A stretch of DNA of 64,000 nucleotides from Xanthostigma xanthostigma (lineage: Eukaryota > Arthropoda > Insecta > Raphidioptera > Raphidiidae). A program made the position numbers and the translations under genes. Numbering within the stretch: position 1 is the stretch's first letter; every line of letters begins with the position of its first letter. The notes below the pieces were generated by a model. That model worked only from the letters and a program-made list of their open reading frames with translations. It was not told the DNA's origin and searched no databases. Of this stretch, positions 32,700 through 44,246 are shown piece by piece. Where the stretch lies: positions 67,678,948 to 67,742,947 of the forward strand of contig OY754464.1 in the NCBI GenBank assembly GCA_963575645.1, written 5' to 3'.

Positions 32700-33000
32700 T
32701 TATGTAAGTATTAAATATTAATTTTTATAAATCATAATTGTTATAAATGTAATTATATTTCGTCGACTTCCGCTAGCGCTTCGACCGATCACAAAATTGG
32801 TTTGCGTCCGGCGCCATGTTTCACTTTTCCTTTAAGATGGTTTCGTTTTGAAGCCGCCATCTGTGAGATATCCTTATTACTACGGTAGCGGAAACTGCGT
32901 AAGCAGACTGTACACTTTATTGAACGTTACTTCCGTCCAAAAAAATTACTCTCATGTCGCGCCTAAAGACGTTTTATTTGAAAAAAATACATACAATAAA
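32700..33000 (+). repeat. Dispersed repeat E, copy 1
   Basis: TTTCGTCGACTTCCGCTAGC, ACAAAATTGGTTTGCGTCCG, GCCGCCATCTGTGAGATATC and TCGCGCCTAAAGACGTTTTA recur with moderate divergence at 43240-43510, same orientation. The open frames differ between copies, so it is non-coding. Confidence 0.7.
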
Positions 33001-33800
33001 CAGTATTCCAAGGAACGTCTATCACAAACAGTTCTAATTTAAGGATGTGTATAAGGTCAAATTGTGTAGTACATCTAATTAAATTTTCAAAATAATAAAT
33101 ATATAAAAATATTCATTTGCGAAGACTTTATGTTAATTTTAATGATTTTTAATGATAGATTTTCTAAAAATTTTCCTATAATTAAATATTATGAACAAAT
33201 ATTTAACATTTAATTTTACTACTGTGACTTTAGTCAAAAACAATCAGGCAACATGGCTGTCCACGTGGTCTTCTGACACTCCAAAACATATAACGTGGAG
33301 ATAGAATTTCTAACCTTAAAAATTTGAAGCTATGGATACTATATCTCAAATCTTTTACATACTTTTGTTACATTACAGCGTTTATCCGACATATAAACGC
33401 ATTTTGTGTTCTAAATGCACATAAATGTCAAAAATGACAGGTCCAGAATAATTGACAGTTGGTTTACGTGATATGACATTTCATAAATGCGATCTTTATT
33501 ATCGACATGCAGGAACGCGACGTTGCCTCATTGTCTCATAACATCCGCAATTAATTAAGATTAAGATTCGGAGAATTGATTTCATCACTTTCAAAATAAA
33601 ATATTTCCGTGGAATTGCCGGCAACCACACGTTTTTTTGGGCTTGAAAAATCTTAAATTGTACAAAGAAACTGATAATAATTTTTTTAATCATAAATCTT
33701 TGAAATAAAATGATAAATGTTTTAATTTTCTCAAAATTTTCAACACTTTTGGTAGAAATAATATTGAGTGAATGGTGATTTTAAAATGAATTTTTTTATA
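33001..33800. other. No recognisable gene
   Basis: AT-rich; open frames of about 60 codons only. Confidence 0.4.
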
Positions 33801-34466
33801 AAAAAAAATTGGTTGTCTGTAAAGTCGGTTTACGGACGATAGTTTTACGTGATAACGTATTCCGTAATACATAACCTAAACCTCCCAAAATTTGGTTTCA
33901 ATCCGCTTATCCTTGGTGTCGGAATGATAAGAAATGTCAAAAGTGACGTTTGCAACTGTCAAAGTATTCTAATAATAATTAGTTATTCCAATACTTAACT
34001 TAGAAGGCGGTGCATTTCACAAAATACTAATGTCAAAAAATTGAATTAAACATTAGAAATGCAGCCGTTTTCATGTTAAGACAAGACATACGTTATATTC
34101 TAATTTCCATGTACGGCAAACAAAGACGACCGACCGCGTCGCGCCATGCATTAGACAACATTGCATTTATATTTTATACAGCTATTTTTCTATATAAATT
34201 TGTATAAAAAAACTGTTTAGGCAAATTCTGTTATACGAAATCTATGTAAAATGTTCTCCTCTTTCGTTTAAGACTGGTTTCAAACCGATCTGATTTAAAT
34301 TGAGCGAGAAATTAGCAAAAAGCACGCACAGGATCAGGCGGAACGTTACGCGTTACGAACGTTAGGAACGTTACGACCGTTACACTTTTTCGTGCATGCA
34401 GCCGGTGTTTTATCAATTTATAAGATTGGTGATTCATCAATTTATAAGACGTTATCACGTCAAAAA
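33801..34466 (-). mobile_element. MITE-A, copy 3
   Basis: Complete reverse copy: A-run with TTGGTTGTCTGTAAAGTCGG at the left, GACGTTATCACGTC and an A-run at the right. Interior as in copy 1 with one of the two 26-bp tandem units. Confidence 0.88.
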
Positions 34467-34729
34467 GTCGGTAAGGTATCTATTTTTTGGTTTTAATCGA
34501 TGCAGGAGGTCTAATTCTATAACATATTTTAAATTTAGGCAAACATCTTTGAATTCAAAAATGTTATGCACATCCTTAATGGCTGATGAAAGTGTTAATT
34601 GAATTTTCAGTTTATTATTATTATTAATAGAGAACTGATGACCTTAAACGATACCCGTACTTCCACCATGAAGATACGTTTCTCCGCCATTGACAATAAA
34701 AATTCGAATCAGAAAGTATATATAAATAT

Positions 34730-35592
34730 GTTACCGTAAAAACCCGTTTTTAGTTAGAACGCGTATATACTAGTTAAAACTAGTTTTCACTAAACGCCCT
34801 CGTTAAAACTAGAATTTACTGTTGGTAAAAATGAATATCAGTTAAAACTAGTTTTAACTAGTCAAAACGCGTTTTAACGGCACCAAGCAGTTAAAACTGA
34901 TTCCACTCAAAATGCCACGATAGTTTGCCCTGCAATTACAAGTAAAGACCAATAAAACTGTAATTAAAATTGCCAATATGGCTGTTTGATCTTCATAAGG
35001 AAAAATGTTCTTTTACTGTGTTATGTTACTAACTTTAAATATTAAATTTGTTTGGGATGTTTCAATTCGTAAATAGTTAAATAAATATTGTATTAAATAA
35101 TATGTTGTCATATAATGTTTCTTTTTCAAATGACTAAGAGGAGTACTAATTGTTTTTGTTCGCTATTAATGGCTTTGTTAAATGTGTAAGACTTCAATAA
35201 AACTTTAATAAAAGTTGCCAATATGGATATTTGATCTCCATAAGAAAGCTGGAAGAATGATATTTTTATATAACTAATTAATATCAACGTTGTTCAGATG
35301 TTACTATTCACAAATGTTCTCAATAAATATTTTAATAAATAATATGTAATAATGTTTATTTTTTAATCAAGCCTTCATTCTATTAAATAAATTCTCTGAA
35401 ACACAATTTTCTAGTTACTACTAGTTTTGTCTAACGCTCACAGTTAAAACTAGTTTTACCTAAAAATCAATCTTCTAATTCAGTAAATTCTCGTTGTTAC
35501 TAGGAAATTCTAGTTTTAACGAGGGCGTTTAGTGAAAACTAGTTTTAACTAGTAAATACGCGTTCTAACTAAAAACGGGTTTTAACGGTAAC
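34730..35592. mobile_element. TIR element saturated with the word GTTAAAACTAG
   Basis: Terminal inverted repeats of about 87 bp beginning GTTACCGTAAAAACCCGTTT at the left and GTTACCGTTAAAACCCGTTT complemented at the right, with few mismatches. Variants of GTTAAAACTAGTTTTAACTA occur many times in both ends. The middle holds an imperfect direct duplication of about 240 bp (GCCAATATGGCTGTTTGATC near 34971, GCCAATATGGATATTTGATC near 35216). No coding sequence; target duplication unclear. Confidence 0.85.
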
Positions 35593-35811
35593 AAATACAT
35601 TACTTCAGCCACAATATGTTTCTTAAAATGAATATTTTTGGAGTCGTTTTGTTGCCTCAATTTAAATCTCAGCTCTTAACAAAATATGTGTTTTGTTTGT
35701 TTGTTTGTTTCGAAAGCAGGGAGGTTTTTAACAGGTACTTTTAAATTTTTAAGAAAGTTGTTTTCAAAAATTTTGATGTGATTTGGCAGAAACGTATTAA
35801 AACCTGCTTAA

Positions 35812-36271
35812 TGCCCGGTTTACATTATTCCAGTCCAGCGATCCAGTCCAGTGCTGGATTGCAACTGGAATAATGTAAACCCTCACTGGAATGCACTGGA
35901 TCCAGTAAGCATTCCAGTCCAGTAACTGGATTCGCGGTCTACTTTTGAATCCAGTGCGATCAATCCAGTGCAAATGGAATAATGTAGACGGCCAATCCAG
36001 TGCCATCCAATTTCTGATCCAATTTCTCACCCACATCCGTTCCTTTTTTCTTAGTTCATTATCAACCTCATTAATAACTTCTTGTAGCAAGAGTGATTGA
36101 GCACGTTTGAAACATTTTCAAAACTGATCTCTTTTTGAAATCATTGTCACTGTAGTGTTCACAATGAAAACGGCTTCTAAATGACTGGAATAATGTAGAC
36201 AACGAATCCAGTCCAGCGATCCAGTCCAGCACTGGACTGGGTCGCTGGACTGGAATAATGTAAACCGGGCA
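35812..36271. mobile_element. PIF/Harbinger-like MITE saturated with ATCCAGTCCAG words
   Basis: Ends TGCCCGGTTTACATTATTCC and its complement; the 3-bp TAA is duplicated at 35809-35811 and 36272-36274. TCCAGT or its complement occurs more than 20 times in the subterminal zones, and AATAATGTA(A/G)AC recurs at internal borders. 460 bp, non-coding. A TAA duplication and GGC/GCCCGG ends fit PIF/Harbinger. Confidence 0.82.
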
Positions 36272-36759
36272 TAAAGTAATTAAAAAATTGATATTGAAAC
36301 AAATCCAACAATATTTGAATTTTTATACAGGGTCCGGCAACTGTCCGAAATTTCCTGAGGGGTAAGTTTTTGTGAAAACAGTTTCGAACAAAAGTTGACG
36401 AACAAATCGTTTGCACTCACCCCCAATCCCTCGCTGGGGGTGGAGGTAAATTTAAATGGCAAGCCACATTTTTTCTCGCGGATTATGATTCTTCGAAAAG
36501 AAATATCAAACTGTTGTCCAATTTTTTTTTTATCTGAAGCTTTCCTGCATCCTCAAATAAAAATTCGTTATCCCCAAAAATCTGAAAAAATTTTAGCGAA
36601 CAACATTATCTCCGCTCGAAATTTTCGTGGAAAATATGCAAAATAAATGTTGAGTACATGCTAGTACTCACCGAGTACATGCTAGACCAAGATAAGCCGA
36701 CTTTTCAGTTCAAGTGGGTTTATTTAACTGACCTAACTGAAAAGGTTATATAATATACT
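36272..36759. other. Unassigned, possible old repeat
   Basis: ACTGTCCGAAATTTCCTGAG and the hairpin CCCAATCCCTCGCTGGGGG look like part of a dispersed repeat. The 83-codon frame 36395-36646 is overlapped on the other strand and lacks motifs. Confidence 0.35.
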
Positions 36760-36993
36760 AGCGGTCACCCGGGTGCAAAAAAACGAGATGAATTTTGTGT
36801 TTAAATTTCATGATGATCGGAGTTACCGTTTAAAAGTTTTTGTCTGCCGGACAAATTTTGAGTTACATTTTTCATTGATGCTCCGCTCCTATTGGTCGTA
36901 TAGTGATATTATATAGCCTATGGCCTTCCTCGATAAATGGGCTATCCAACAAAACATGTTTTTTTCAATTCAGCTTTATATATTAGTGTAGAT
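36760..36993 (+). repeat. Family R SINE-like repeat, internally shortened copy
   Basis: TAGCGGTCACCCGGGTGCAA, TTTCATGATGATCGGAGTTA, AGTGATATTATATAGCCTAT, then TTTATATATTAGTGTAG. The tRNA-like module and linker are absent, leaving 234 bp. Confidence 0.75.
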
Positions 36994-37296
36994 TATTATT
37001 TTCACTAGCCCATTTGAAAAATTAGTAATTGAACAATCAATATTAAAAAATGCGATTTTTGGGAAAACAGAATGACAATGTTTTTTTTTTCAATTAGTTA
37101 AGAAGTAGATAATCTCTTTATATATTGTGTTTTGTCTCTTATTCAACTCGATTTCTACGTACAAACACGGTATTGTTAATCGATTACCCTTTGTCGAAGT
37201 TTGTTTTTGTGGGAAAATAAAACCATTCGATAGTTTTTCGAAGTCGTAAAAATGTTCTTGATCGTCCATTTTACATGTTTCCGTGACACATAATTT

Positions 37297-37359
37297 GTAA
37301 GTATCATTTACCTATTCATGTTATGATGTTCTAATAATATTTTTTTTTTCTTTTTTCAG
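37297..37359 (+). other. Candidate 63-nt spliceosomal intron
   Basis: A strong 5' splice site GTAAGTAT, a branch-like TTCTAAT at 37329-37335, a long T-rich tract and TTTTTTCAG at 37351-37359. The size and signals suit short insect introns. Upstream exon sequence has stops in all frames close to the junction, so the transcript may be untranslated or a 5' UTR. Confidence 0.4.
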
Positions 37360-37416
37360 AGTAAACACCTGGAAAATCTCTATAAAAATAGAGCAGTCAC
37401 CAATCTTTACAATCGG
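37360..37416 (+). other. Candidate 57-nt exon
   Basis: Bounded by the acceptor above and by GTATGT at 37417. Its length is a multiple of three and two frames are open (one reads SKHLENLYKNRAVTNLYNR). I do not recognise the peptide and cannot choose a frame. It could be a microexon of a large host gene, a non-coding exon or chance. Confidence 0.3.
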
Positions 37417-37706
37417 GTATGTTATTGTTTTAATATATTTTTGTCGTCATTGGTAGGCTTAACATAATATAAATATTCTTTGATTGGTTCAATAATACAA
37501 TCAGTGTTAATATAGGTACTCCGTGCCAGTGCGTTTGGCTATGCCTACTCCATACATGCATACATTTTTAAAAAATCGTAAAAATATATAAGCCTATGTC
37601 CATCTGGTATAAAGTCAGAATTTTCGAGATAGTGGTAGATTCCCGGACTAATACTACCTAACTATAAAATTTCAATTCAGACGGAAGTCGAATTTATAAA
37701 ATTTAA

Positions 37707-38585
37707 GGACGTAGTCGTTCAGGCTCGTTTTCAACCCATATTTCAGAATTTTTTTTTAATAACAAAATAATGTACAATCATTTCAATTTTGTTACATGTT
37801 TTTACTGACATCGTAAACTAAGAAAAAAAATTTTTTTTTGCTTAATTTTACGCCATTTTATAATTGTTTTTGTAACCTAAAGTGGAAAACTTTAAATGGA
37901 GGTAGGTGGGTAGCGCGGGTGATAACGTCACTTGGAGTCATTGGAATTATAAAAATTAAATTGATTATTGTTTCATAGGCTTGTGGCTCTATCCCGTACT
38001 AGAAATAAACATTTTTATTGATAAATAACAAAATGGCGGGTTTAAAAAAAAACCACGAGAAAATCGTGATTTTATCGTTGAAAATCGGTTAAAAAAAATA
38101 GAAATAATTTATATAATTAAGTAATTCTAGTACCGGACGGAGCTATTGTGTAGAATACCCTGTGCAAAATTGAAAGCAATCGGTTGTATACAATTGTTTC
38201 AATCACCCGCGCCGCTTACAAAAACGTAGTTTTGAGAAAAAGGCGTTTAAAGTTTTGATTTCAGATTTCTTACAAAAAAATAAAAATGAATATTTACACT
38301 AATCAGCTATGCCTGGTGTATAGTAAACCTTCAGTTTCTTCAAAGGCATCGTTTTCTGCTAGTTTTTTTTGCTTTACTCTGCTAGAGTATAAAGGTAACG
38401 TGATAACAATTGAGGTAAGAGTCTTATCGTGGGACCGTTGCTGCTCTCGACTATATGCTATAGCTTTTTAAATATTTAATATTTCGCTCTAAAATTTTTA
38501 CAGTATTTTCTCAATATATTATACTTACTGAAAATGTAAAAAAAATTAATTCGATTTTCCGAAATCCGAACACCAGACTACGTCC
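37707..38585. mobile_element. TTAA-flanked TIR element (piggyBac-like)
   Basis: GGACGTAGTCGTTCAGG at the left and, complemented, GGACGTAGTCTGGTG at the right, with TTAA at 37703-37706 and 38586-38589. TTAA duplication is the hallmark of piggyBac (and Sola3). A second inverted pair inside (GTAGCGCGGGTGAT; ATCACCCGCGCCGC) suggests subterminal structure. 879 bp, no transposase recognised. Confidence 0.72.
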
Positions 38586-38589
38586 TTAA

Positions 38590-39318
38590 GTAGTTCTGTG
38601 GCCGGTTGATAAAATTAAACCTCGGCCCTAATTTCAATTGTTCAACCTAGTTCACTACAGGATGGTTTATAATTTACTACATTTTTGCGATAATAATCAA
38701 TGGTCAGTGCATCTCGATATGTAACTTATGACTTATGAGTAATACGTAACGTATAATATAGAACTATGATGTAATATTCCAGTGTTCTATTAGGTATATA
38801 TAGGTACAGGTTCCTATGTATCACGTAACCGTTCCCAACACATTGTCACATCTCTTATTTATGGTATTTTTCTCAGAAGCAATCAGATTTCCGCGGAGAC
38901 GGAGAATGGTACATTCACTGGCTATGCTACAAGTCTATAAGAGATATACATAACAGAGGCCAAAGCTCTCCTTTTCCTACTATTAGCTGGGTACTGCACT
39001 GTTACAAGTCCAAAGCAAATAGCTTTTTTCCACAAGCACTCGGGACTGAAAACTCTTTAATAATTTAAGAGACTAGGCACGAGATAAATTGATCCACTAT
39101 GCGTTAAAGAGATGTATAGAGAGAGCAAAAATATGTTTTGTCTGTCATTTCAGAAAAATGGTAAACGTTAGTCGTGTCCAGTCTCGTATCAAGCTAATGC
39201 TTCACACATTGCAAGCCTGGCCCAATATCATCCTATAACTGTTGACAGTTCCTTCTATTTACATCTATAAGTCTGGCATCTTCGTTTGGAATAACTATAA
39301 TTTATTTTCGGAACATAA
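38590..39318. other. No recognisable gene
   Basis: Unassigned AT-rich DNA. Confidence 0.4.
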
Positions 39319-39637
39319 TCACCAGTACCTCCAAGACACAAACATAATTTAGTGTCTAATACGCCAAAATTAACTTTATATCAAAAAAGCCCTATGTACT
39401 GCTGTAGTAAAATATTCAACACCATTCCAGATGATATTAAAAACGCACCTAACGTTCATCAATTTAAAAAGAGACTTAGAGCTTTTTTGAGTAATAGCTG
39501 CTTTTATTCCTTAAGTGATTTTTTTAATATGTAAATTTTATATTATTTAAATGTTTTTTGTAAACAATTTGACTTCTCCTATACATTGTAGTATGTTCTT
39601 GGAGTAATAAAATTATTATTATTATTATTATTAACGA
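39319..39637 (+). mobile_element. 5'-truncated LINE 3' end with (ATT)n tail
   Basis: Reads PRHKHNLVSNTPKLTLYQKS, then PMYCCSKIFNTIPDDIKN, QFKKRLRAFL and a stop at 39534. The order R-x-K-x-NL, Y-x-KS-P-x-Y, K-x-FN-x-(I/L)P, F-K-x-x-L is the C-terminal tail of many arthropod reverse transcriptases. The 3' UTR ends (TTA)n at 39611-39634. Everything upstream of the tail is missing. Confidence 0.75.
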
Positions 39638-40074
39638 TTATGTGACCGCTTCACCGGTGGCAAATATTCGAGGCTGGAACGTATTGGAGGGCTGGTCGAA
39701 TATAACGACAAATAGCGACCAGATTCCAATGAGCCTGGCCATTCGTCGACGATGCTTTAATAAAATCAGAGAAATAAGCGAAATAACTACACAAAAAGTA
39801 TTTAATTTCGATAAACATGTTTTGAGAATACACATATTTTGTATTTAGTACTAATACAACTAGCCATTTTGTATTTGAAATAGAAAAACATGTTATTTGA
39901 ATTTTTAAACGTTTTTATCTATGTATATTTGTTTATCTGTGTATTTCATTGTAATCAGGATCTTCAAGGTTGAAGGTTTGATGAAACGATCATTGAAAGA
40001 TAGGTATTAATAATAATTATAGTGTTATTAACACCTGCTGCAAAATAATTGAGGTTAAGTGTTGTGGAATAGCC
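39638..40074. other. No recognisable gene
   Basis: Both strands carry 60-68 codon frames over 39638-39848 without motifs. Confidence 0.35.
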
Positions 40075-41443
40075 CAAGAGCCCGCGGCAGCCAGACCTTC
40101 GTCTTTTTATAAAAGCTGAAAGTTTTTCTATGGATGTCTCCAATACAGGTAAGAATGATCCCCACCCATGAAACCTGAGTAGTGGTGGCTTTGGCAGGTA
40201 ACAGGTATTAAAGGTGTACAAAATTCCATCTCAAATTCGTCATAGTATAAAACTCAATTCTTTAATATTTCATTCGTAACAATATTAAAACTCGCGTCGC
40301 TCATTGCCAGACACTTAGTATGGTTCCAACCCCCTGCCAGACACCCTTAAACTATTATAATTTGTATAATTATATTTACGTTATTTTATAAAAGCTGAAT
40401 TTTATATATATTGTTTGGAGAACTATTAAATAATGTTTCATTAGTAGCCAGACAGTTTCGAGGGTTCTATCATCCTGCCAGACGCATTAAAGTGTACAAT
40501 TTTCAAATCGTTTTTGCTTTATAACTTTGAAACGGCTCATGAGATTTTACTCAAATTTGGTACGTTGGCATAGCTTTATTGGGCAATAAAACCCATATCA
40601 TAATAATGATGAATATCATTCCATGGGCGTAGAACTTGATTTTTTCGATAATTAAACATCTAAAACTTCTACGCCAATGGAAAAAAATCAGTTTGATCAG
40701 TTTTGATTTTAATTCTAGTAATTTAGAGCATATATGCCTTAAATTACTAGAATTAAAATTTTGTCGAAACTATGAGAGAATTCGAATTTTATCAAGAGCT
40801 GTACCATTTTTGTAGTAAATGAGTCTCGTGATCCAGATTTCATACTCAAACTGATTTTTTTCCATTGGCGTAGAAGTTTTAGATGTTTAATTATCGAAAA
40901 AATCAAGTTCTACGCCCATGGAATGATGTTCATCATTATTATGATATGGGTTTTATTGCCCAATAAAGCTATGCCAACGTACCAAATTTGAGTAAAATCT
41001 CATGAGCCGTTTCAAAGTTATAAAGCAAAAACGATTTGAAAATTGTACACTTTAATGCGTCTGGCAGGATGATAGAACCCTCGAAACTGTCTGGCTACTA
41101 ATGAAACATTATTTAATAGTTCTCCAAACAATATATATAAAATTCAGCTTTTATAAAATAACGTAAATATAGGGTGTCTGGCAGGGGGTTGGAACCATAC
41201 TAAGTGTCTGGCAATGAGCGACGCGAGTTTTAATATTGTTACGAATGAAATATTAAAAAATTGAGTTTTATACTATGACGAATTTGAGATGGAATTTTGT
41301 ACACCTTTAATACCTGTTACCTGCCAAAGCCACCACTACTCAGGTTTCATGGGTGGGGATCATTCTTACCTGTATTGGAGACATCCATAGAAAAACTTTC
41401 AGCTTTTATAAAAAGACGAAGGTCTGGCTGCCGCGGGCTCTTG
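40075..41443. repeat. 1.37-kb fold-back with nearly identical 0.6-kb arms
   Basis: Left arm 40075-40696 and right arm 40846-41443 are inverted copies from CAAGAGCCCGCGGCAGCCAG inward to AAAAATCAGTTTGA. The arms differ by a roughly 25-bp indel (TTAAACTATTATAATTTG present only on the left) and a few substitutions. The 149-bp loop holds another hairpin (TTTTAATTCTAGTAATTTA and complement). The word GCCAGACA/GCCAGACG recurs four times per arm. No coding sequence. Confidence 0.92.
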
Positions 41444-42380
41444 TTCTAGAAGCAAATATTCACCAAGGAATATTGAACCAGGCTGGGCCAGTGTGTAGTA
41501 AGGCTTGCTTCGTTGCAGTAGGGGGAGACGGACATTTGAAGCAAATATTTTCCAATGACTTGGGCTAGCCTTGGCATGTGGGGCCGTAGTCTTTAAGAAT
41601 CTTTTATCACAACCAACCATTCGCGTCATGTTTATACGAATGATATTTGGTGAGCTCAATTATAATTGTTCGGGCATTAAAAATAATGCCCTGATTAACC
41701 ACTTGGTCCATAACATATACACTACATAGGTATTACGTATGTCAGTTTGGTCAAAGGATATTTCTGAAGCAGACGAAGCTGTGATATGTTATTGCTGACT
41801 CAGAAAACATAATATTCTTATATAGGAAATGCGCCAGCATTGATTGCTACAAGCTTTTCGAATATTTTTCCATATTTTATTTGCGTTGTGAAGTGTCGTT
41901 TTTCTTAGAAAATGTCATTCTCTCAAATGGAAATATCCTCGGATCAATAAATCGTTATTTTAACTTCGATCGATAATTCGATTCCATTATTCAACGTATC
42001 GGCAGTTACTAGCTCACTAATATTTTTGTATATAACATAATTCATTTAATTGTCAAATTCTTACATTATTATAGAACAAGCCATTATGAAAGTAGTTTTA
42101 TCTACAGAGCATTGCAAGATCGACTCAGAACATAAATTTAGCAAGCACATGGTTGTGGCGACATATTTTTAGGAGCGGCCAGCATTGGTGGCGGAGCAAT
42201 TTTTTTTCGAGGGGGCTAGTATGTCCAATTCAATGATAAAGTAACTGATTTAGTTCGTCTTTTTCTTTTTAACCCACGACGCAAAAAGGGGGGTGGTTAT
42301 AAATTGCAAGTCTTTGTCTGTCTGTCTGTCTACGGCATCATAACTCCAAAGTATATAGAGATATAAATATTTTAAAATAT
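41444..42380. other. No recognisable gene
   Basis: Unassigned. TTTGTCTGTCTGTCTGTCTA near 42308 belongs to a common class of insect repeats. Confidence 0.35.
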
Positions 42381-42830
42381 GTGCTGACACTTTTGCAGGT
42401 AATTGTACTAATATGGATAGATTGTGAAAGGAATTGCAAAAATCTTAAGCTTCCAGTTTTCTGTTTTTTTCATCTGGGTACCAGCCATTGCGGCATTCTT
42501 GGGAATGAACGAGTTGACGAAGAGGCCAAAAATGCCATCCTCCGAGATGTTCCCCAAATACATACGAACATGGAATGGGAAAATATCTGGCTTAGCTTCA
42601 CTTCAAATAAACTTAGGAAAACAAATTTACAAATAAAATGACTACCTCTTCACAAACTCTAAGAAGAAACGAAACAGTTTTGACTAGGCTAAGAATAGGA
42701 CGTACCAACCTTACTCATTCATATATAAGGAAAAAAATCCCCCAAATTGCGAAGTCTGTGACACCTCTTAGTGTTGAACATATTTTAATTACATGCCCTG
42801 AATACAAAACGAAAGAAGAAGTGTAAGCTT
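42381..42830 (+). mobile_element. LINE fragment: RNase H and C-terminal Cys/His tail (I-like), frameshifted
   Basis: HLGTSHCGILGNERVDEEAK is the RNase H segment conserved as W-x-P-SHCGI-x-GNE-x-VD-x-x-AK in I/R1-type LINEs. Further on come LRRNETVLTRLRIGRTNLTH, PNCEVCDTS and LSVEHILITCPEY, the usual R-x-R-x-G-H-T..., C-x2-C...H...C tail. Successive parts lie in different frames: a break occurs between RNase H and the tail (about 42640) and another between the CxxC and the HIL-x-x-CP parts (about 42765). Reverse transcriptase is absent; a dead fragment. Confidence 0.8.
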
Positions 42831-43239
42831 ACCGTATTCACTCGAAGAAGTTCTAATGGACGATGATTCTAATGTTTCAAAAGTCTTGAAGTCTTGGACC
42901 TTACGTGCCTAAAAGACAAAACATAATATGGTAATTGTACTTACCTACTGACTACTAATTTTAGAGTCATACATGTATGTTACTTACCTTATTAATATAT
43001 TATAGACTCGTGCACATAGCCTTAGTCGCTGCGCACTTTATATATATTAAAAAAAATTGCAAAAATCATCAAAATCGAATCCACCCTCTTGGTCTAATGG
43101 CTACATGAATGCAGCCCTAAATGTTTTTCTTTGATCTGTTGCAACAAAAAAAAACATAGCGTGTAACATTTACGCTCGGTTGAAATAAGACTTCTTTAAT
43201 ATTAATAATTAATACATAATAAATATTAATCGTTTAAAA
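42831..43239. other. LINE 3' UTR candidate, then unassigned
   Basis: The first 90 bp may be the LINE end. TTGGTCTAATGGCTACATGA at about 43091 looks like an isolated tRNA A box without a matching B box. Confidence 0.3.
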
Positions 43240-43510
43240 TCATATTTGTTATAAATATAATTATGTGTTTCGTCGACCTCCGCTAGCGTTTCGGTCGATT
43301 ACAAAATTGGTTTGCATCCGTATAGCTATGTTTCTCCTTTCGTTCAAGATGGCTCCTACAAATGCGTTTTGATGCCGCCATCTGTAAGTTATCTTTATCA
43401 CTACGGTAACGGAAACTGCGTAAACAAACTGTACTGAACGTTACTTGAAAAAAGATCTGAGTTACTCTCAAGTCGCGCCTAAAGAAGTTTTACGTCAAAA
43501 ATTTTAATGT
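43240..43510 (+). repeat. Dispersed repeat E, copy 2
   Basis: TTTCGTCGACCTCCGCTAGC, ACAAAATTGGTTTGCATCCG, GCCGCCATCTGTAAGTTATC and TCGCGCCTAAAGAAGTTTTA correspond block by block to 32700-33000. Confidence 0.7.
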
Positions 43511-44246
43511 GTCAAAACAAGTGTACAAAATATATTTGCATTTATTTTCACAAGCATAAAATATTATGCAAATATAACACATTCAAGGCAAGGGAACGCG
43601 ACCTAAGTGATGCTATTTTGTAAATTTAGTAGTAAACGGTGCCACCAATATTCCAATTTTTCAATGGAAAAATAGGGAACGTTTGTTTCTAATAGCTTAA
43701 AAGAGTTTCATTTTCTGAATCTAAGCAGGCATCTATATGATCTATTGCACATGCGCATAAATTATTGTTTCGCAATTCAACTGTTTATCCTCTAACTGTA
43801 AGAGTTTTGCGTGTGTATTGGCATGGTTACGTATACCGTATGACAGGGATGGGAAAATGCCTCAAGAAAAAATATGTAGCTAGTTTAGAATAATTTAATT
43901 TTGATGACTATATATTTATAGAGTGACGTCACCATTATCCAACGGAACGAGGTAACCTCTGTAATTTATTGTTTAACATAATTTCGGGTTCAGTACAATA
44001 ACTCGATGTGCCCAAATGTTGACTTTTTTTTAAGTCATAGAAAACGTTAAACTTTAATGTTCAAAAAAAAAAAACTTTGCGGATTATTTACAAATTTCCT
44101 CAAAAATACTTAAAAACTGTTCGTCTTTCACTGTCATTTTTTTAATCTAACCAATCCGAAATCACATATACACGTCATATAACAACTGGTGTTGAATTAC
44201 TGTATTACTATCTCACTTTGTATACACGACCCCGTAATTGTTTTTT
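43511..44246. other. No recognisable gene
   Basis: Unassigned AT-rich DNA. Confidence 0.4.

Noticed and set aside
43086-43125. Isolated tRNA A-box-like sequence
   Set aside because: No B box at the right distance and no cloverleaf.
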